DNA of 64,000 nucleotides, from positions 80,142,001-80,206,000 of the forward strand of contig NC_071667.1 in assembly GCF_028554725.1 (NCBI RefSeq), in the 5' to 3' direction. Position 1 is the stretch's first letter. Each line of letters begins with the position of its first letter. Made by a program: the position numbers and the translations under genes. Source of the stretch: Zeugodacus cucurbitae (lineage: Eukaryota > Arthropoda > Insecta > Diptera > Tephritidae). Positions 59,037 through 64,000 of this stretch are shown here, piece after piece. The notes beneath the pieces were generated by a model. The model had not been told where the DNA came from. It worked only from the letters and a program-made list of their open reading frames with translations, and did no database searches.

Positions 59037-60356
59037 TATTGTTTCTGAGATCAACAAAAATCTAGCAATAATGTTATATATTAAGAACAAAAACATGATA
59101 CCCATTTTTATTACATAAAAGTTTATTAAATATTATATAATCCTCCCCAACCACACCTGTATAGACCACACGGCCTCCTTGAATATTTATAATTAACTCA
59201 AGTGCATGGCATACGTTGGGGTCGACAAGCTCATTAAGCAACAACCACCAGACAACCCTCGGAAAACAGTGAAGCAGTGGGCCAAAAATGTGCATATGAC
59301 TCCGAGAGCAGAGAAAGGCGAAAAATGGAAAACAAACACAAAAATAAAAATGAAAATAACACACAAAGGTAACGCACGACATGGTCATGAAAATTTAATG
59401 ACGCAACGTCATTCGTGACGCTGCTGGCGTCATTGCCACTGCGAAAGCTAGCCACCAGTCAGCCGCCCACCGCAGAGGCTATGTGGCTAGAGGCTATTGA
59501 GAAGGGAGTATATCGTTTGAGCGTGTGTCGACGCTTGACATCACTCGCATGTGTGTTGCGTGCAAGTGAAGTGGACTTTTGTGCCTTCCACAAATGTAAA
59601 ATATTTTACGCTTTCTCCACTTCCGCCGCCCACCACGGATCTCATATAAACACACACACACGCATACATACGCAGTTGCGTATGGTTTTTGAATAACTCT
59701 CTTTGTTGGTTTGAAATTAAGAGCAAAAGCAATAATAATAATTACACTTGCAATGCTTAAATCACCTTTTGAAGTGTTCGTAAGCGCTCGCCAGCTTCGC
59801 TCTACCTAGTATTCACTCAAATTTACTTAAGCACACAAGCATCGCATAGAATTTATTTTATTTATACTTTCGTGGTGGTTGCTTGGTGGCCTTTCGCATG
59901 GCAATACTGTGGAGCTACCACCTTTTCGTGACACGACGTTTGAGTACCTTTCGGATCACGTGCATGAAAATGGTATGAATTGTTTGAAGTTATAATAAGG
60001 TTTTTCGTATGAATATTATATATGTGTGTGTATATATATTTCTATAAAAAGTTGTGTGTGCGAGCGTAAAAAATAATTGAAACTGGAATATATAATTGCG
60101 CAAAGGTCCTTGAGGGTACAACAATAGAAGTGCTACAAACGTTATTGTAATTGTAATAGCATTGGAAACTTCCTGCTTAGCGGCCGGAGGTGATTATATC
60201 GATTTGTGGGCGCTATGCTTAGTGGGTGGAGTTGGGTTTGCGTGAGGTGAGCACAACTGAAGTGTACATTAATATTTATATGCATTTAAAGTTCAATTGT
60301 TGAAGGAAACTGCGGATAGATATTCATCGAGGAGGTAGTTCACAGATAATATGTTA
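59037..60356. other. Upstream cholinergic-locus DNA
   Basis: 59160-59960 is comparatively GC-rich and gene-like in composition, but no frame has a recognised domain. A candidate place for leader or enhancer sequence; not proven. Confidence 0.35.
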
Positions 60357-61008
60357 CGAGATGTGTTCAAAAAATAACGGAAATTTTCGTTTCTTGAAAG
60401 AAATGGTGCTTCATTTGTCTATATTAAGGCTGTCGCCCTCAGAATAGTTCCCATTCGTTATTATGCACTTATGCCAGCGCTTCTTTCAATCATCGAAAGA
60501 ATCCTCAAACTCGATATTTTTGATAGTCCTTGGCTATTTCAGCGATATTTCGTATGCTTGTAAAGCGTTGGACCTTTAAGGTAGAGACCGACCGATTAAT
60601 CGGCCTTGGTATCAGCATCGGCCAGTATCGGCCAAAAAATTTAGCATCGGCATCGGCATCGGTATCGGCATCGGCCATATTTGGCCGATTCTTTGCCAAT
60701 TGGCCGATTAATCGGCTTCGGCATCGGCCAAAATTTTGGTATCGGTCGGACACTACTTTAAGGTTCTCTTTAATTTTGAAAATAGGAAAAAGTCACAAGC
60801 AGTCATGTCTGGCGGATACGGATGGTGGGGCATTGTTATAGTATTGTTTTTGGCCAAGAATTCACGAAGAAGTATGATGCTTTTAAAAAACGAAAAATCA
60901 TCAAGCTCATAAAAACGCGTTTATTCTTAGCGGCTGCTATGAATTATGCCAATTAAAATATTTTGAAAATTTGTTTTTGAAAATTCCCGTTATTTTTTGA
61001 ACACAACT
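60357..61008 (-). mobile_element. Internally deleted mariner derivative, copy 5 (with nested MITE)
   Basis: TA flanks at 60355-60356 and 61009-61010. Left end ATGTGTTCAAAAAATAACGG, right end its inverse. Minus-strand remnants include a REFLAKNNTITM block (about 60860) and a C-terminal DCFERWKRRWHKCIISN-like block (about 60460-60500). Interrupted at 60582-60755 by a separate element. Confidence 0.82.
60582..60755. mobile_element. 174-bp hAT-like MITE nested in mariner copy 5
   Basis: Flanked on both sides by a perfect 8-bp direct repeat CTTTAAGG (60574-60581, 60756-60763). Mariner copy 2 at 34163-34696 carries the site once and uninterrupted, confirming insertion. Terminal repeats TAGAGACCGACCGAT and inverted TAGTGTCCGACCGAT. 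The interior is built of CATCGG/TATCGG hexamers and CCGATTAATCGG palindromes, much more GC-rich than the surroundings. An 8-bp duplication with a TAGNG-type end points to hAT. Non-coding. Confidence 0.85.
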
Positions 61009-61010
61009 TA

Positions 61011-64000
61011 AACATACAATTTATTGGAAATAATTTATTAAAATTATATAAAAAATTAATTATTTTTTATTTTTGTAGAACTAAGACAATAATAAAATAT
61101 TTTACTTTACTTTATTTCATACCAATAACGAAGCATCTACTAAAGTTTGAAGAGAAAATAAATTTTCTTCGCCAACTTTTACATTAGCGTCAAAACAAAT
61201 ATACAACGAACGAATCAGACGTTTGCCGCATAACGGAAAGCTTCCAACTTTGTTGAATAAAAACTACCGACAAGCCAAACAAACAAACTCCTGCAAAAAC
61301 TTTTATTGCGTGCAGTGAAATACTAACAATGCGAACATATAATTGCACATGAATAATACATACAAATACACCAACAAACATATAATTCTTGTAAAGATGT
61401 GCACATAGACACAAAATTGAGTTGAAGCTATAACATAGCAATGAAATAAAATTTTGCGCCGTAGAGTTAAGAACAGTGCATTTTCGTTTTCTTCACAAAC
61501 GTAATTTTACGCTTCCTTCCTGCGATATGAAGCAGAATAATAAATGTCGGCGTAGCAATCGCAGTTGTCTTGTAGGCGTTGCGTGCATATACTCGTAAGA
61601 AAGAGGCATACCCCAAGGCGTGTGTTGTGTCTGCTGCAAAAATTCCCACAGCGAGGCATTGCCGCACCTTCACTTAGCAAAAATACGACAAGACAAAAAC
61701 TTTTGCGCCAAGGTGTGTGCGAGCGTTTTGATATATGAGCATAGTAAATATAATGTACGAAAGTGTGTAGAAAATGTTATATTTTTCGGTCTGAAAGTCT
61801 GCCATATACGAGCAGAGCAAGTGAAAGGGATGCGTGGTTTTGTTTTACAGTAATTTCTTTCGGTATAATGAAATAAATTCAATCTAAGGTACTGTATGTG
61901 CTCGTTTATGAAATTGTACATACATATGTATGTACATAACAGAAAGAGGCAATAGATTTTCTCAATAGTAATATACTTGGATAATACATAATAACATTTT
62001 GAAATGATTAAAGCATCAACGTTTTAAAAATACTTTATTGTCTTCTCTGATTTAGAATATATTTCTAATGTCTATATAATATATGAAGTATTTTTTTATT
62101 GACATAAATTAGTAACACACTGTTTAAGATGTTGATAAATAAAAATAGAATTAGAAGTGGTTGATTGCTATAAGAAGGAGCTAGGATATGTATATCTGGT
62201 GGTATGGCATATTCCCATCATATACATACATATCTATTCTTGACTGAATAAATTTATCTATTTTATGCCAGTTGTTTGTCCGATTCATTAGTATTAAATT
62301 TCTGACGAATGTAATATGTATAACTAGCATATCGAAATCAATACAAATGAGTCCATTGAGATATTTAAGTACGTAATAAAATGGCCAAAATCCTAAGCAT
62401 TCGCAGTTTTAGAACTGATTGGCTCTGTTCAGGAAATAATGCTTGGAGTCGACATGTCGTATGAGTAATTTTTTAACAGGAGGAATTAGTATATTTAGCT
62501 TATTATTGTTTTGTTTAAGGTTAGAGTTTTAAGCGTTTGTTTTCTGTTTCAGTATGAAGGTAAGATATTTTCATATAAAAAAAGTACAAAGACATTTGTT
62601 AAAATTTAGCAACCGATCCATATATACATATGGTGTTTGGATAACTAATTATGGTACGTGTGGGTTTAAAAATTTTGTTATTTGAAAAATTAAAAATATA
62701 TTTATTTAAGAAACAATATTTGATACTCTGAATTATAAATGATAGAAGAATGAATGAATGAATTATTGCCGAGCTTCTGATGACACTAGGATGGCTATTA
62801 ATGTCGATAATGGTACCCATTAGAATCTATTAGGTCGTATGAGCCACCTAGTGAACGCACCTAATTCTCCTTATAATAAAGAACTATTCTGTTAGAAAAA
62901 TATAAATAGATATTAACAGATTAAGTTGTCGAAAGTACAAAATCTTAGACAGCAATAAATAAGCAAAGCCTATTCTAAACCTAAGTTTGCCTGGAAGTTT
63001 TATTTATGCAATTATTTATTAAAAACTTTACAAATATTGCAATAAAATATAATATCTTGGTTAATGATGAGGTTAATGTTTTCCTATCGTTCACTGTATG
63101 GAATATTTCTTAATATTTATATCCAAAATTTTTATTCTTGTGACTATGAAACTCGACTATTCACTCAATATAATTGTTATAAAGTTCACCTTAACGTTCA
63201 AAGTATGTGGATACCTTCTCAAAGTTATATAACGTCTCGCGATTCTTTCTGTATATAATTATACCAGTTCATTATATTTATACCAGTCGTTTGCAATTCG
63301 CCATTTACAAATTTTGACAAATATTAAATAAAATAGTAATGAAATCAAATATTTTTGAACTGTAGTCAGTTATGTTTTGTCACACACACGCACACATAGA
63401 CTAATGAAAGAAAGTTTGCTCTGCTTGTTTGCTGCCAAAGCAAATTGTATGTATAACTAAGTAAATATAGTGCACATGAACAAGCACACACACAAGCGAA
63501 TGTTTGCACAAACAAGCCCCCCACTTCACTGGTACTTGAAATTTCTACTCAACTCAAATGTTGTGCAAACGACTGCTCGGCACTCGCTTCGAATACACAA
63601 ACTGCCGCACTTGTCTTTTGGCAACTGTCTACTTCTTTATTTATTTACCATTTGCTCGTTGATCTAAGCGTCAACATTGACATTCGCGTCCTTCACTTTT
63701 ACATAACTGTATATACACGTATGTATGTAGGTGCTTTTACCTTTATGACTTTGAAGCATTTCGGTTTCGTATTTCACTTATTTGGACGCAGCTGCTGGAT
63801 TTTGACTTGCTATTTGGTTCAAATTATTTCAACGCACCTAGGTGTCTTGTATTTTCGGCTTTTATCTATACGAGCTTACAATATTTTTGCAATCAAGTGC
63901 TTACTCTGCTTTCGCAACTCATGCGTTGTTGTTGTTGCTGTTGTGTATCTTGCGAAAATGTCAAGTGGCAACGTGAAGTGTGAGCGCACTTGACCAACGT
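61011..64000. other. Upstream cholinergic-locus DNA at the window edge
   Basis: 61460-61860 and 63440-64000 are less AT-rich and might hold the shared ChAT/VAChT first exon or promoter, but no donor or core promoter could be singled out. The rest is AT-rich with no recognised feature. Confidence 0.35.

Overview
The window reads as a piece of a higher-dipteran (cyclorrhaphan fly) nuclear genome. The host genes are spliced with GT-AG introns and their proteins are close to Drosophila families. The repeats (DD41D rosa-like and mariner transposons, RTE-type retroposons, Helitrons, a very common short inverted-repeat element) fit a tephritid fruit fly. The tephritid assignment is inference; the order Diptera is well supported by the proteins.

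Layout. (1) 1-4913, plus strand: the 3' part of a MEKK4-type MAP3 kinase (Drosophila Mekk1), 11 exons in the window ending in a complete kinase domain. (2) 6811-7145, minus strand: a two-exon gene for a tiny secreted proline-rich peptide. (3) 13205 to at least 28314, minus strand: choline acetyltransferase (ChAT), nine coding exons that join in frame into 663 residues; the N-terminal exon is not certain. (4) Inside the 8.9-kb ChAT intron between 17557 and 26415, on the opposite strand, two paralogous genes for secreted chitin-binding-like proteins with proline-rich tails (20822-21749 and 24353-25220). (5) 52777-54555, minus strand: the single-exon vesicular acetylcholine transporter (VAChT), upstream of all recognised ChAT coding exons and in the same direction. 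ChAT plus VAChT is the cholinergic gene locus. In Drosophila VAChT lies inside the first ChAT intron and shares its 5' leader, so the region 54556-64000 probably holds leader, first intron and regulatory DNA. I could not place the shared first exon.

How the genes work together. ChAT makes acetylcholine from choline and acetyl-CoA in the nerve terminal, and VAChT loads it into synaptic vesicles. The nested secreted proteins have no evident link to this pathway; they look like cuticle or peritrophic-type proteins.

Much of the remaining DNA is AT-rich intron and intergenic sequence with many mobile elements: a degenerate mariner with both ends (11447-12680), five internally deleted mariner derivatives sharing one terminal repeat, a DD41D element with both ends (41240-42170), two Helitrons (22961-23512; 28372-29926), an RTE-type reverse transcriptase with a long open frame (31160-32882), several retroposon 3' fragments, and a 174-bp hAT-like MITE with a perfect 8-bp target duplication nested inside a mariner remnant (60582-60755). 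The 80-bp ChAT exon at 28235-28314 sits between a retroposon tail and a Helitron, each under 60 bp away. I found no tRNA, rRNA, CRISPR or clear new biological system.
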